Assembly (NCBI GenBank): GCA_900088475.1
Contig: FLMG01003947.1
Coordinates: forward strand, 69,152-133,151
From: Hyphochytrium catenoides
Lineage: Eukaryota; Sar; Hyphochytriomycetes; Hyphochytriales; Hyphochytriaceae
Length of the DNA stretch: 64,000 nt
Reading direction: 5' to 3'
Each line of letters starts with the position of its first letter. Position 1 is the first letter of the stretch. Positions 12,850 to 24,347 of this stretch are shown in pieces. The notes beneath the pieces were generated by a model that was given only the letters and a program-made list of their open reading frames with translations, ran no database searches and had not been told where the DNA came from. The translations under genes were made by a program, and so were the position numbers.

Positions 12850-13906
12850 CTAAATAATGTGTCCAGCTGGGCTCCTTATGAGCTGGAAGAACTCGCTTCG
12901 AGTCCGTGGGTCCGACTGGAAGCAGCCCAGTACAGAGCTTGTTACTGTGGAAGAGCCCGCCTTCTCGACTCCTCGAACTATCATACACATGTGACTGCAA
13001 CGAAAGAGGTTAGTTTGCCCTTACAGTTTGCCAAGAGACTCAGACGGCACGTACGATGCCTCAATGACAACCCCCACACCGAGAGGTTTTATAGCCTCCA
13101 TTATAGCGGTCGCAATCTGCTTTGTCAGTCGCTCTTGGACTTGCAAGCGTCTGGAGAACATTTCTGCTATTCTAGCCAGCTTACTGAGCCCAAGTACTTT
13201 CCCGTTAGGAATGTAGCCAACATGAACCTGGAGAGAGTATTACAGTGTAAGCTGGGTCTGAACGCCAGGCGGTATACAAAGTAATACTTACCTTGCCCGT
13301 GAAAGGCACCATATGATGCTCGCATAGAGAGTAAAGGTCAATGTTCCGTACAATAACCATTTCTCGGTGATCCTCCTCAAAAATGGCATCGTTCACGAGG
13401 TCTGTCAAAGTCTGTCCATAGCCCTTCGTACAGTAAAGAAGAGCCTTCGCCATGCGAAGAGGTGTCTTCACAAGACCTTCTCTTTCTGGATCTTCGCCCA
13501 AGCACTGCGATAGAAAGTAGTATTACAAGACATATCGAAGCATGACGCAAGAATTCTCTCACCTCTAACAACGTTCGTACTGCCTCTGACATCTTCTTCA
13601 ACTTACGCTCGTCCTGGTCATTGATGGGGTTGCGTGTGGCGATTGACTCGGACAATTCCTTTAATCTCTCCTCTACGATAAGGAAGGTGAGATGGGTTTA
13701 CCACTAATCAAAGTTGTGTGGATACCTTGATATGGGGTCAAGTCGCAGCTGCCAGTCCTGTTGCGCTTCGAACGGTCGGAGCTTGCCGGTGATGATAGCC
13801 CGTTAGCAGCACTTACAGAACTAACAGAGTGTGCTCGTTTTCGGTTGCTGGTTCCATCCTCCACGACCACCGCTGAGGGAGGCTTCATAGGCTTTACGAA
13901 GTCCAT
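12850..13906 (-). CDS. GTP cyclohydrolase I
   Basis: Catalyses GTP to 7,8-dihydroneopterin triphosphate, the first step of folate and tetrahydropterin synthesis. The first in-frame ATG is at 13906; the frame remains open a little further but only through a TTG. Exon 1 gives a Ser-rich N-terminal extension of about 60 residues before DLTPYQ. The next exons carry the helical segment [20 protein letters not shown], then [20 protein letters not shown], then the zinc and active-site motif [15 protein letters not shown], continuing [20 protein letters not shown], and after a further intron the second zinc cysteine in [20 protein letters not shown]. The C-terminus is [13 protein letters not shown] with stop at 12850. 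All expected zinc ligands (Cys, His, Cys) are present, so the enzyme should be active. No convincing organelle-targeting peptide is visible. Confidence 0.92.
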
Positions 13907-14877
13907 TCGCCCCAATTGCGTGCCCAGATTTTGTAGAAGTTATGCTGTGATCTTCCGCTCTTAGGCATTCATCGCATCCTTCCCTCTGCCGCAGGTCAGG
14001 AAGCGTCTTAATCTTGTTTACGCGGTCTCCTTGGTAAGCGGTCCACGATGCTCCTTCCGCCTATGGCAAAGGGAAAGTGGAAAGGGCGATCAACGAAGCT
14101 AATCACCTGTTCAAAGACCACCGACAGCAGTGCAATAAAGGTGGCTTCTAGACATCATCAACGCTATGATCGGGCTATAACTTCCTTGAGCTAGGGAAAG
14201 GAGAGAGGAGAGCGGGGAAAGGCTGATTAAGGAACTTTCACCCTTGCAGGACCGGGGGGTGTGCTGATTGGACTTGGTGCAACATTCCGCCAATCAAAAC
14301 GCCTCCAGCAACAATTCTCTATGAAGGTAGAACCAGACAGGCATTATACCCAATAAAGTCAGATACCAAGACTTAGATCACTGATCGTACAATTATTATT
14401 CAGAACAGTTGTGATATGTGGTTATCAAATGTGTTGGTTTTCTTAATGAGTCTCGGGTATAATTCAGTCTCGAATGCTGCTCGGCGGCTCGGGTCGCCGC
14501 GTTCGCATCTGTCTTCTTTTGCTTGTTGGAGCTTCCTCTCCAAGGTCTTTTGTGCCCATGTAGTTCTAGACAGCAATCTTCATCAGCTTCCAGGGCTGCT
14601 GTTGGAGATGGGAATGCGTTCGCGGGTGCGCTGTTGATGAATCATTGAGCTTTCAAGAGGCATGACACGCAGACCCGACCTCAATGACTATGAGCATTAG
14701 GCTCTAGTGGACTCCTGTGCTGCTTGAGGGCCCTACTGGACGGGCATGCTCCCTATCAGAGTACGACCTTGACCAGAGTGCGGGGAACCATCTCTTAAAT
14801 CTCTCTCGCCGTTAGCGAAGAAATAGTAGGTCAAAGAAATTTGCTGTCGACATCTTCAAGGGTCATACAGTCTCGGC
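13907..14877. other. Divergent region between GCH1 and the lipoyl-like gene
   Basis: About 970 bp between two divergent starts. It is mixed composition without microsatellites. A minus-strand frame at about 13930-14068, preceded by an acceptor-like AG, reads plausibly but has a different frame from GCH1 and could be leader sequence. No recognised gene. Confidence 0.45.
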
Positions 14878-16816
14878 ATGAGAAAGATGATAGGTGGACT
14901 TAATAGGGGCCTCAGAGCCATCGATAGTCGATTCCTGGCTTACCCTTGCACGAGGAGGTCTTGCCAGATTGTGTCGATAACAGGCTGGTCTAAGGCTCCT
15001 TCCCTGCACTGCGTTTATGTACGGCATTCTCTATCTCCCTGCTCTTAACTCCCTTGTGCTGATCGTACTTTCAATGCCTGTAGAGGAGGTCCCTCTTCCA
15101 GCTATCGTGGCGTTCAGAGACTAAAGATGGGTCTCAGAACTCAAGCGTAACCCGAGTAGAAGCAACTTCGAAGACGGACAAGGATGTGGCTGTGTCTCCG
15201 CCCCCGCACTATGTTTTCAGCATGCCAGACATAGCAGACGTAAGCCGTCTGACTCAAGTTAGCTCCTGGCTGGTGGTTGACTCACCTTATCACCATTTTA
15301 TCAGAAAAACATTGTTGGCACAGTGACCCAGTGGTATAAGAAGGAGAAAGAGGCGGTCACCGAAGGGGAGTTGCTGTGTGAGGTGAGCGCCAACTCCAGC
15401 AATTCTCTAAGAGTAATGCTCAGCATCAGGACTTGTTCCTCAGATCGAGACCGAGAACTTAGTTGTAGATGAGGAGTCACCTATGAACGGTGTCCTCGCC
15501 CGAATCGGTACGGCCTTTCATTTTTCGGAGTCATCCCTTACCCGCAGATTTATCGCTTCTTCTCAGCTCCTGTTGTCTTTGACCCTCTACGCCGTTAGCT
15601 CTTGTTTGCTTGGTCCGTCCTCCTTGCTTCCTCTCTCTCCCCTGATTGCTCTAGGTCTTAGCTCTTGTTCTGAATGCTCTTCGTCTTCCTTCACTCATGC
15701 GCATTCCGGTCTCTCCCTTTCCTTTCCGTTTGGTGTATGTCTAACTGTTCTCCGCTAATCTTTGTCTATATGCGCTCTCTAGTGGTACCTACGGGCACTC
15801 CTAACGTTCCTGTCGGCCAGACGCTCGCCATCCTGGTAGGGAAACCTAGCGTTTACTTGAGATCTAGGGTTAAATTGGTCTAACTTCGCTTATTTAGGTG
15901 TCTGACCCTGCTCATGTGGATGCCTTCAAAGACATAAAGCAATTTGGCGTGACAGAATCTTCGGGATATGGCATACAAACCGAGGACGAGAAACAAAGCG
16001 CGGAAGTGCTGAAGCTCCTCACTCAGTTACATGCCGACAACAAAATCAAAGACGAAGGTAAGGCCATAAAGATCCATCAGAAGTCAGGCTCAGGGGTTGT
16101 AGTCTCACATCTCCTACTGCCTCAGTCGCGTTGTCTGCGCTGAAGTCACTAGCTATGAAGAATGACGGCAAGCTTCTTATCGTCTACAACGCTTTCTTTG
16201 ATAAAGCGGAAGATGGCAGCATGACCGGGGATGTCGATAGCTTTATAAAGAATGCGTTGGAATTGGTAAGCAAGCAGAGTATTGAGAGCGCTGGAGCAGT
16301 GGACGTCTTGAGGGCAATCAATAGGTTAGCCAAAGAAGGAAAGATCACAGACAAAGGTATTGTGGCCCTATCCTCCAGTACCATGTCTCTCTTCCACACA
16401 TGTCTCACTCACTGTTTTACGATAATTCTCATGAAAGGACCATTTCTGCTACAATCTTTGACCACGATGCGTGTTTACATTTATCCACATCGCTGCCCTT
16501 GCCGAAGTCACCTGGCTCTACTCTTGCGGCATTTGCAGCTCAAACAGGCGTTGCCCTTCATGTTATAGAGGTCTAACTCTCATTCCTTATCCCAGAGCAT
16601 TTGCGCATTCTCAAAAAGCTCGCTCGGAGAAGTGATCCAGATTTGCTGGTCACATATTCAAGCTCCTACGACAAGCACGATAATTTTGATGAAGAGGGGT
16701 TCTTAGAAGGTTGTGAGGAGATAGTAAACGATTATTTAGAAGAGAAAAAGCAACAAGAAGCGGCTAGTTCACCAGGCCAAGTAGATGGCAAGGGAGCGGG
16801 AGACCCATCCAGCTGA
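14878..16816 (+). CDS. Mitochondrial-type protein with degenerate lipoyl domain and two helical repeats
   Basis: Function unknown. A candidate first exon begins at ATG 14878 with MRKMIGGLNRGLRAIDSR, an Arg-rich, acid-poor start resembling a mitochondrial presequence. Exon 2 starts at 15084 after TGTAG and runs through a linker into MPDIADKNIVGTVTQWYKKE. The next exons complete a biotinyl/lipoyl fold close to pyruvate dehydrogenase E2 (LLCEIETENLVVDEESP, then VPTGTPNVPVGQTLAIL). The lysine that normally carries lipoate (ETDKA in E2) is Asn here, codon 15456-15458. No E3-binding or acyltransferase domain follows. The C-terminal half holds two related segments, ending EIVNDYLEEKKQQEAA and a Gly/Ser tail. 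Exon joins from 15084 on are phase-consistent; the first-exon donor is uncertain. It could be a structural component of a 2-oxoacid dehydrogenase complex. Confidence 0.75.
15996..16735 (+). repeat. Two divergent copies of a helical protein segment
   Basis: Within the lipoyl-like gene. Copy 1 runs from VLKLLTQLHADNKIKDE through LLIVYNAFFDKAEDG to FIKNALELV. Copy 2 runs from VLRAINRLAKEGKITDK through LLVTYSSSYDKHDN to FLEGCEEIV. Both contain an intron at the equivalent place, just after the KIKDE or KITDK element and in the same phase. This supports duplication of a whole exon-intron unit. Confidence 0.8.
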
Positions 16817-19800
16817 AGAGACCCAATAAATCTGGACTCATTTTAACTATTCAAGTTGTATCGTTGGGAAGCTAGCGGTGGGCGAGGCTAACAATATAAG
16901 TGTACGTCCGTCGGGGAGGAAAGAGCTCCGCCAATCTAAGGGCCTTTTGTATGCCACTCATCTACAACGCTTGTTAGTAGGTCTGTCGGCTGTCAGTCAT
17001 CACCAGTTTTCTCTTTCCTCTAGCGGAAGGTGGAGGACAGTTAAAGTAGTAGGGCGAGCTCCTAGTAAGAGTGTCAAGTGACGACTGAACTTAGTGGTGT
17101 GATAGTATGTAATATGAGAGACTGCTCCAGCTCTCGAGAGTGTGGGAGAAAGAAGGTGCTCTGTCTGTACCTTGGCTGGCCAGGCCTCAGTTCAGACAAG
17201 CACCACGCAGAGGAAGAGTTTGCGGGAACACACGCAAGTAGCAAAGGGTCTGAAAGAAGTTTATTGACTGAGATATAGAGGGTAAGAGGGAGTCTCCCTT
17301 GAGAGAGAGTCAGTCTACCTGAGAAATGCAAAGATAATAGAGTAACATTCAAGAGAAGTAGTGTCCACAGGCTATTCTGATAGCATGCAAAGAGAAAGAG
17401 GGAAGAAAGGGAAAAGGAAGAGAGCATCCTTCGTCAGAGCCATTCGTTGCCGACTCTAGTCGGGACTACCGCCGCCCTGAGAGTCCTCTTAAAGAGGAGA
17501 GGTCGCATCCCATACACCGGTCGATCCGTGTCCGGTGCGCAGTCAGGTGGTTAGCAGAAGAAGAAGAGCCAACAGAGGGAAAGTGTCAGGTTATCCATGT
17601 TGCCTTCTTGCGCTCCACCTTTCTGAGGAAGAAAGTACTGATAATAGACATGAGGAATAGGTAGGGGAGGGGGGCTTCTCTCGGTCTGTTGGAACAGAGA
17701 AGAAGAGAAGAAGAGAAGGTCACTGAGTAGATAGACGCAGACTTCTGTTGCTGCTTGGTATGCTGCTAATCTACTAGATTGAAGAAGTATTGGCCATTTC
17801 ATTTTCCATACTACCAATGCCAGGAGATTCTCCGTAAGTCTGCCTGATAACAAGCGTCTAACTTAGATGTGCATCCTCTCTCTGTGGCTGGGAAGATGAG
17901 GTAGGTTATGATGATATAATGTGACTAAAGAAGCGTCAATATCATCATCCTTTAGAACAACATTACTATTATTAGGGGTGATGAGGCAAGTCGAGGAGCA
18001 TGCAGGAGGAGGATCACCACTAGTACTAATCAAGATGATCACCTTTGGCAGCAGTGACGAGAGATAATAAGAACAAGCAAGCAGTTTGAAGGGGGAAAGA
18101 ACATGACGAATAGGGAGGGAAAAGAAGAACAAAGAAGAAACAAGGAAAGGAGGTGGAAGAAGAGGAGACGGCGGGCGGTAAGGGGAAAAGAAGGAAAGGA
18201 AGAAAGGAAGAAGAAGAGGAAAACGGTGGACTTAAGAAGGGAAGGCGAGAAGTGATGATGGGTGACTGATGAGTAACAAGGAGACGAAGAAAAGAGCTTA
18301 ACAACATTCCGCCTGGTATACTGTTAGGTGACGATAGCAGAGAAGAGACCTCCTCCCACCATAGCCCCAAGCGAGGAACTCGACATTGCATGCGAGGAGA
18401 CCCTGATGCATTATGGTGGCATCATGATATTGGGGTTAGTTGTTGTTGGGTTGCCTGTGATTATGACTCTCCTGATGAAGAGGCTGGTGTGGTGGAGGGA
18501 AAAAAAGAGAAGATGAGTAAGAAAAAAGAGGAGAAATGAGCGGCGGGGACAAAACAGAGCCCCAACGTAGTGGTGATAATTATCATAAGGACTGGACAAG
18601 CACTTATCTGGGAGGAGGGCGGCCGCAGGCAGCCAGTGGCCAATTATTACGTACCATGGAGCTGCTACTAGCTATTCTCTTGCTTGAAAGACAACAAGAA
18701 GAGGTAGTAGGAGGAGGAGGTAGCGGTCTCACTAAATAATAAGAAGGATGACAGCCATAATAGAACCGCATCCACACGGCAGCAAGCGGAGCGGATGGCG
18801 CTAACTACTTCTATAATGATGACGACGTGACGAATATTATAAGGAGGTAATAAGTGAAGAAGAGAAAGGAGGAAGAAGAACGACTGGGCAGGGAAAAGAA
18901 GAAGAAGATCGAAGGATATTGCCAGTAGTAGCTGACTTTTTCTGCTTCCCTCGTCTGCAAGCGACGAGCAATAAGACACAACACCAACAACAAGAAAAAC
19001 CGATCATCATGGACAGGAGGGAGGAGGCAGGACGGAGGAGGAGGAGCGAGGAATGAAGAAGAAGTTCTTATTGTTGGTGGGGAGGATCATCATCATCATC
19101 GACGGCGATGCTGGCTAGCGGGTGGCGGCAGTAGAGAAGGAGGAGTTGGAGAAGAAGGCGGAGGAAGAAGAGGAGCAAGCCACCCATGAAGAAGAAGAAG
19201 GACGGAGAAGGAGAAAGAACGAAGAAGAACAGCAGGTGATGGGGAGATATTCGTAGTCCGGGAGGAGGAGGAGGGAGGAGGAAGGGGGAAGAAGAGATCA
19301 GAAGGAAGAAGGAAGAGGCAGAAGAAGGGAAGGAAGGAGGAGGAAGAGCTCCAGCAGCCTCTCTGTCTTGCCAGCAGTAGTAATAATAACAGTACCAACC
19401 CTTCCTGGCCCACCGCCTGTAGCTAACTACTGTGACGTTGTGGAACAGTAGTAGTAGTAGTAGGTCCAAACATGCTAAACGGCAGGAAGACAGAGCGAGG
19501 AAAAGCGTGAGACAGAGTAACACCAATATAAGCCTTTTCAACACTGGGTGCAGGCTCTAGAGATACCTGAAGAGGGTGACGAGAGAAGAAGTTGAGAGAG
19601 AGAGGGGGACGAGGGACGGTGGCCCTAAATAATAAACAAGACCGGTAGAACGGTAGAGGGACCCAAACCGTAATATACTCTTCAAGTTGGTCTTAAGACG
19701 GTTACTTGGCATGGGTTTGGCATAATAAAAGCTCTAGAGACGGTGAGCGGCCCGAATTGGCAAACTTTACAATTTTGCTAATTACGGTTAGCGGCTCGCT

Positions 19801-20785
19801 CTATTGAGACGGCGCCTGCTTCCCCTCTCTCCTCCTCTTTGTTGTGTTTCAGTTGGGGGCTTAAGCTTCAAGAAGTGACAGACAGAGAGGCCGAGAGAGA
19901 CGGAGGCCTCCGAGACAGATCAGCAGAGAGATAGGTCAATATAAGGGTCCAGAGAAAACGCAAAGAGGCCGATAACAAGAGACAGAGTACCCTGAGAGAA
20001 AGAGAACGACCAAACGAGAGAGCCCGCCAACTGGAAAAGAGCGGCTGACAGACAGAGCGCCGACGGTCCAGAGAAGAGGAGGAGGAAGAAGGCTGAGGAG
20101 GAGTTAGGATCCGAGTGGCGCGTTTCCCCCGTTTCTCCGCCTGGTTCGGTCTTCAGTGATCATCACGATCCGAAGCTTCTCTGTCTGTTGGCAGCCTCAA
20201 AGCCTTAGATCATCTGCATCATCCCTTATCCCAGCCTGCGGAGCTAGTATGTGACCTGTTCCCCAGTGCCAAGGACTGCAGAGCGAGAGGGCCAATCTTC
20301 TTGAAGTTACGTTGGTGAAGCGCGGCTTATTAATTCTGTCCCCTGACGCAGTTGTCCATCCCTCCTGCGGCTATCTCCTGATTATTACTCTGAGAGCCCA
20401 TTGCCAGTGGACGGGTAGGGGTGGCTATCTTACAAGGCTAGCTAGCTAGCTGTGAGAGAGGTACGGCCGCTTATTTATCAGGCATATAGCTAGGGATTTC
20501 TATTATCTACTTCAGACGAGAAGATACTCGTGGCGTAGGCTATTTGTGGCGGCAAGATTACATTCTTGCTCCGTGCTGCCAGAGCGTGACACGGCACAAA
20601 AACGGCGCTGGAATGTGCTGCATCAGGGCGTCATTCTCTGCTGCCTCCCGTATCTGTTCTAGCTGACCACCGGCCAGTGGCTTCGTTCGGGTGCTATCAA
20701 TTTGCAAGGCCTGCCAAACCACCCCATATGCTCGGCTAGCTCAATTTTGCCTTAGAATCACACTCTTAGAGCGAACGAGGACAAA
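16817..20785. other. Gene-poor region with purine-rich triplet island and long MYB upstream region
   Basis: Nearly 4 kb with no gene I can support. The part 16820-17450 is ordinary sequence. Around 17440-17550 is a more GC-rich block with short inverted repeats. From about 17900 to 19560 the + strand is dominated by GAA, GGA and TAG triplets; frames there are Leu/Ser/Phe-rich on the minus strand and carry no family signal. The last kilobase before 20786 is likely promoter and leader of the MYB gene. Confidence 0.6.
18100..19530. repeat. Purine-rich imperfect triplet-repeat island
   Basis: Long imperfect arrays of GAA, GGA, AGG and TAG triplets on the + strand, including pure GTA runs near 19447-19465 and ATC runs near 19084-19101. 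Confidence 0.8.
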
Positions 20786-23700
20786 ATGACGTCTTTTCAA
20801 GGACCCATGCACAGTGCCTACCGGCGTAACGAGAGGGTTAACGAGCCAGATTATTATCGTTGCAGTTATTGTGGCAGAGCAAGCCAGGAAGAGCTGCTTC
20901 TGCCTTACGATGACGGCTCACATGCCTCTGGTCCCGTCATGCTCTGCAAGCGCTGCATGATAGGAAATAAGGTGCGGGTCTTCTGGCCAGTCGACATGCA
21001 GTGGTACATTGGCATGGTGCAGGACTATGACCCAGAAACAGACGAGCATCTGCTGGCCTATCCTGATGGGGACACAGAATGGATTCGGATAGGTGACAAC
21101 AAGGACCCAACACCTCATAGCATGCAGCTGCCGGCAATAACCCCTGCAGCACTTGCCAGTTATGGACTAATGAACGAGCGGATGGCGGCGCTGATGGCAC
21201 AGAGTGCAGAACGGGCGAGGATGATGCAAGGAGAAAGACGCCCACCCACGGTAAGCACGAGCTTTGAACGTTGAAATTTGCACAAACCTCCGTAAATCTT
21301 CTACTGGTCGGTCGTGGCGTTACCGCTGAGGCTTTTTAGTTCCTTGGTCCATTATTCCAAAGAAGTCGAAGCCCCATAATATCTCAGCCTACCTGTCTCA
21401 TCCTTACTGTCTCCTTTCTCACTCTCCTCTCCTCTCGCTGTTCATTTTAAGCCCCAAATGCAGTCTCCGGGAGTGAGTTCCTTTCCACGTACCCATCAGG
21501 AGCCGTTGCCTCGCGCGAACGGGTCTATGGAAGGCTACGGCTATCATTCCTCCGGCGCTGTAGCGAACACCTCGGCGCAGGAGAGAGGCGAGAACGCCTC
21601 CTCGTCTGCTACAGGGACCAGCAGACAAGTCAATGCCAATCCTTCTCAAGGCTCCCCTTCTGTAGCTACCGCAACTGTGGACCAACTAAGAAAGATGCCA
21701 AAGAAAGGCACTGATAACTCTTGGACAGACAAGGAGGTACGACTCAATTTTCTTAGAATCTTTTTATCTTTACTGTTGGGTATGTACGTACGCTATCCGC
21801 TGCCCAAGTAGGTACTCCTTTGTTATGCTATGCGGTGTCATCGCCTTTGACTTTAGGCTCAGCGATTATAAGTCCATCCCCACCACGCACAGTTTAACAT
21901 TTTGGCATCAATAGGACGAGGCTTTATATGCTGCAGTCTTCAAGTATGAAGGCAAGGAGTGGGACAAGATCGCTCAAGAGATGCCGAACCGCACCGAGAT
22001 GGAGTGCTTGGAGAGATGGAATAAGGTTATCAAGCCTGGGCTTAGTAAGCGATCGTGGACCAAGCAGGTACTTGACAGCTTTGATGCAGCGCTGCACCCC
22101 AGTGTGCCGTCCTGAAGAGCTACAATGGTATGGTGTTGACCCTTTTCTGTCGTGTAGGAGGACGATCTGCTCCAAGAGCTTGTCCAGAAGTTTGGAAACA
22201 AACGATGGTCTATGATATCGATGCATCTACCTGGTCGAACTGGGAAACAATGCAGAGAGAGGTACGCGCACTAAAAACCGTTGAAGGCTTAAGCTCCTCC
22301 TCTTTTTCAAAATGGCGCTATCCTCATGACCTCAAGAAGGCTGGATAGCTCTGCATTTAGTACATGAAGTTGAGGGTTGATATCTTACGGTAATACTTCC
22401 ATCCTCGTGTCTGCAGATGGTGCAACACTCTGAACCCAGACGTGCGCAAAGATAACTGGACACAAGAAGAGGACGCTATTATCTTTGAATATCATTCCAA
22501 GCTTGGCAACCAATGGGCAGAGATAGCGAAAAAGCTACCAGGAAGGTGGGTTCCTTACCGTCTGCCTCTCTGGCATGTGCCTGGGCAATGTGGATTGCCT
22601 ACAGCTATCCCAGTTTAGTTTTGCCCTCCGTCTCTAGTATTCAGTAGCTGCGTTCTGTCGATCTTTTCAAAGCCATCTCTCTGACCGCAATGCTCACCAG
22701 GACGGACAACGCCATAAAGAATCGCTATTATTCTACTATCAGACGGTTAATGAGGCAAGCGAAGAAGAACCCTGACGCGGTGGTGGAGTCTGCTCCCTTA
22801 GATGGTGACGTTGACTCAGACATCGTTACTTCCAAGCTAGAGCAGGCCGTTAAAGAGGTACAACGAGCGGCTTCTAGAAAGGCGAAGGAGGCCATCGTTT
22901 CGGGAAAGAGAGGGTTGAAAGGGCTAGAGGAGTCCTCCGCTAACGGAGGACAGGCTCGGAGAAGAGTTGGAAGTGAGGAGGAAGATAGCGCAGCTGACAA
23001 AGGGATGGGGACCCCTGACAGAGTAGGCTTGCAAAGCCGCAGTCGAATGGAGTCCCAAGACAGCGGGACGCTGACCGATATATCCAAAGACAACGGAGGT
23101 GAGTCTGGTGCCCGGGCAATCGCACTTAGTGTATTCCTTCTTTCCTAATCCCTACTTCCCTTATCTTGACTTTATTCTTTCTTTGAGGTTGCACCTTTCC
23201 TATTGCCGCTTAGTATGGCCAGTCGCTGCAACTACTCTCTCTCTCTAAGTTCCGGGGTGGACTGCGTTCCTTAGGAGTATGTCATTTTTGCTAAATCTTA
23301 TCTTGTGGCTGTATCTCCACTGCGATAGATGGAGAAGCTTCTCAGAGCGGAATGATGGTAAACTCAGACGTGATGGCTCGACTTTTGTTCACAACTGCCA
23401 GAAGGGGAATGACTTCTTCCGAAGCATCCTCACGCTTTCTCGACAAGAGAAAGCGGAAAGACTCCCTACTCCGCGTCCCGGTGGGTCTGCCAGGAAGATC
23501 AAGCAAGTGTAGCAGGTGCAATCAGCCCAAAAGGGGACATTTGTGCCCCTTTAAAGGACCAGACGACCTTTCAGATTCAGAGGAAGAGGAAGGAGACAGT
23601 ATAGAAAGTGGCAATGAAGGGAGCTCCGTTAGAGGTGGCAGTGCCCCAGCAGGAAGAGAAAGTTTTGGAAGAGATGGAAAGAGATCAAGAAGTGCCCTCA

Positions 23701-23882
23701 AGACGCACGAGCTTGTTTCCCCCAATACCCGGACGGACTTTGATGGAATGTGTCACGCTTGCGGCTTTCTCTGCCCCTCTGAACAGACCGGACTGAGGCA
23801 GTGTACGGCTTGCTTCTATTGCGAAGCCTGCTGCGACCAAGAAGTCTGCCGCAACAGAGACGAGAGCCGAAGGAAGAGATAA
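20786..23882 (+). CDS. Three-repeat MYB transcription factor with N-terminal Tudor-like domain and CxxC motifs
   Basis: Nuclear DNA-binding protein of the R1R2R3-MYB class, which in plants and animals controls G2/M genes. Exon 1 (20786-21250) has two CxxC pairs (about residues 26/29 and 54/57) followed by a Tudor/PWWP-like segment (about 60-105) with [16 protein letters not shown] and [13 protein letters not shown] Ser/Gly-rich linker exon follows. Then come R1 ([20 protein letters not shown]), R2 ([20 protein letters not shown]) and R3 ([20 protein letters not shown]), each with the three spaced tryptophans or their usual substitutes and helix-3 elements such as [13 protein letters not shown] and [15 protein letters not shown]. 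The last exon (from about 23328) carries a Cys-rich [14 protein letters not shown] element and a terminal Cys cluster between CHACGFLC and CCDQEVC. ATG at 20786 lies in an AAAATG context. MYB identity is certain; the Tudor-like call is by pattern. Confidence 0.9.
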
Positions 23883-24347
23883 CGTGGAAGGAGGCGAGTG
23901 CCCGGCAAGGGGGTAGTTTGGGTACCATAGAGAAAGTAGAGCAACAAAAGGATTGGAGAGCCTATGGGAGGGTGCCCATTCCTTCTTATGAGCCATTGTA
24001 GCGCCTGACTGTTGATCGCTCAAGAAATGTCCCTGTAACGTCATAGAATCTGTCAATGAAATAGTTTGTAGGGGAAGTAAGCAGGAGACGGAAAGGGAGA
24101 AAGAGAGGTTTGTATGTGAGAGGATGGATCGGCAAAGCCTGTTAATTTGCAGGAGCTATGTATACTAATTGACAAATAAGGAAAGTCTGTTACATCGAAC
24201 GCTGCGTTTGTCTGATTGTCTCTGTCCAGTCTTCCTTCACACAACGCTGTCTTTGTCCCGTGCCCTCTCGCCTGCCTTCTAGGCGACTGCCAAAACTGGC
24301 TTCCTTCACTTTTCAACTTCTTTCTTTCCTCCTTTGCTCCACCAAGA

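Noticed and set aside
13907-13915. GCH1 start at the TTG three codons upstream
   Set aside because: A normal ATG at 13906 is available and non-ATG starts are unlikely here.
17440-17550. GC-rich block with short inverted repeats, considered as a structured RNA
   Set aside because: Does not match motifs of tRNA, 5S, U1, U2, U4, U5, U6 or SRP RNA that I could recall; too little evidence to call.
17500-19560. Long minus-strand frames rich in Leu, Ser and Phe
   Set aside because: They arise from GAA/GGA-type repeats read on the opposite strand, with no domain motif and no convincing splice structure.
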